The position numbers and the translations under genes were made by a program. Of a stretch of 50,260 nt of DNA, positions 49,781-50,260 are shown piece by piece. Each line of letters begins with the position of its first letter. The first letter of the stretch is position 1. Under the pieces are notes generated by a model that saw only the letters and a list, made by a program, of their open reading frames with translations, did no database searches and had not been told where the DNA came from. The stretch spans positions 1 to 50,260 of the forward strand of contig JAFYAS010000021.1 in the NCBI GenBank assembly GCA_017540605.1, written 5' to 3'. Source of the DNA: Lachnospiraceae bacterium (GTDB lineage: Bacteria > Bacillota > Clostridia > Lachnospirales > Lachnospiraceae).

Positions 49781-50260
49781 TTATTCCGGCTTTACAAAGC
49801 CATAGTTTTTAAGAAGTGTGTCGCTGTCACGCCAATCTTTTTTTACCTTTACCCATAGTTTTAAATTGACCTTGCTTTCCAAAAGTTCTTCTATGTCATA
49901 CCTTGCATTTGTACCTATGCGCTTAAGCATAGCACCCTGCTTTCCAATGATGATTCCCTTGTGAGAATCTCTTTCACATACTATGGTAGCGTCTATATCC
50001 GTGAGACCGCCACCCTCTCTTTCCTTCATGGAATCAATCACAACAGCAAGTCCGTGAGGAACCTCCTTGTCAAGGAGCCTTAGTGCCTTCTCTCTGATGA
50101 TCTCAGCCACGATCTGCCGCATGGGCTGATCTGTCAGAGTGTCCTCGTCATAGTACAACGGCCCCTCGGGAAGATATTTGAAAATGGTCGCCGTAAGATC
50201 ATCTGTGTTCTTAGAACGCAGGGCAGACACGGGAACTATCTCAGCAAATTCAAGCTCTCC
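49781..50260 (-). CDS. era: GTPase Era, C-terminal part (cut by window edge)
   Basis: The right edge cuts this gene; the visible part runs in frame to the last base. It holds the end of the G domain (EIVPVSALRSKN, G5) and the KH RNA-binding domain with HKGIIIGKQGAMLKRIG and NLKLWVKVKKDWRD. Era assists 16S rRNA maturation and 30S assembly. The G1-G4 motifs lie outside the window. Confidence 0.95.
   Translation of the reverse strand, partial: GELEFAEIVPVSALRSKNTDDLTATIFKYLPEGPLYYDEDTLTDQPMRQIVAEIIREKALRLLDKEVPHGLAVVIDSMKEREGGGLTDIDATIVCERDSHKGIIIGKQGAMLKRIGTNARYDIEELLESKVNLKLWVKVKKDWRDSDTLLKNYGFVKPE

Overview
The window reads as a chromosome segment of a low-to-moderate GC anaerobic Firmicute, most likely a member of the Lachnospiraceae (Clostridia). 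Supporting signs are strong AGGAGG-type ribosome sites, sigma-A promoters with 17-bp spacers, FeoA/FeoB/FeoC-like ferrous iron uptake, a DUF6110-type small protein beside a metal P-type ATPase, an anaerobic-type cobalamin gene set and a PspA/YdjG/YdjI-like stress operon. Nearly all genes lie on the minus strand; only a GntR-family regulator and a DegV-family gene are on the plus strand.

Layout. (1) 0.15-10.6 kb, accessory region: type I restriction-modification hsdM-hsdS behind a tandem duplicated promoter; an Lsa/Vga-like ABC-F gene coupled to an HTH-Fic gene; a second Fic gene enclosed by two copies of a 157-bp repeat; an HTH regulator with a superoxide-reductase-like domain; a fused Memo-AMMECR1 protein between two palindromic repeats; and an AAA ATPase beside a roughly 215-bp, highly structured non-coding element. 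(2) 10.9-24.4 kb, metal island: an ABC exporter-type pair, a ZIP transporter, an unusual P-type ATPase, a DUF6110 protein, a TetR regulator, enolase, a methyltransferase, feoC-like, feoB, feoA and a FeoB-associated HMA protein. The palindrome GTTAG-N6-CTAAC occurs in front of most of these units and also in the copA promoter at 34.8 kb, which suggests one shared metal-responsive regulator encoded elsewhere. (3) 24.4-34.8 kb: a YkgJ-type cysteine-cluster protein; an operon of an Lgt-like membrane protein, a one-module NRPS (C-A-PCP-TE) and an HD-GYP phosphodiesterase; a secreted PPC-like protein; and a copper ATPase with an in-frame C-terminal CopZ-like domain preceded by its own ribosome site. 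(4) 34.8-42.5 kb: TtcA-like, glycerol-1-phosphate dehydrogenase-like and GNAT genes, the psp-like operon, and the two plus-strand genes. (5) 42.6-50.3 kb: a hypothetical gene, cobM/cbiD/cbiC/cobJ/cbiG, an unknown gene, tRNA-Trp with its own promoter and terminator, fruK-like, recO and the 3' part of era.

Most promising for new biology: the Lgt-like/NRPS/HD-GYP operon (serine-like specificity code and a cysteine in the thioesterase nucleophile position); the GTTAG-N6-CTAAC regulon with a near-duplicate promoter and leader in front of both enolase and the FeoB-associated gene; the nested CopZ start in copA; the Fic cassette between repeats; and the structured element next to the AAA ATPase. All calls come from reading the sequence by eye. 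No database search or folding program was run.
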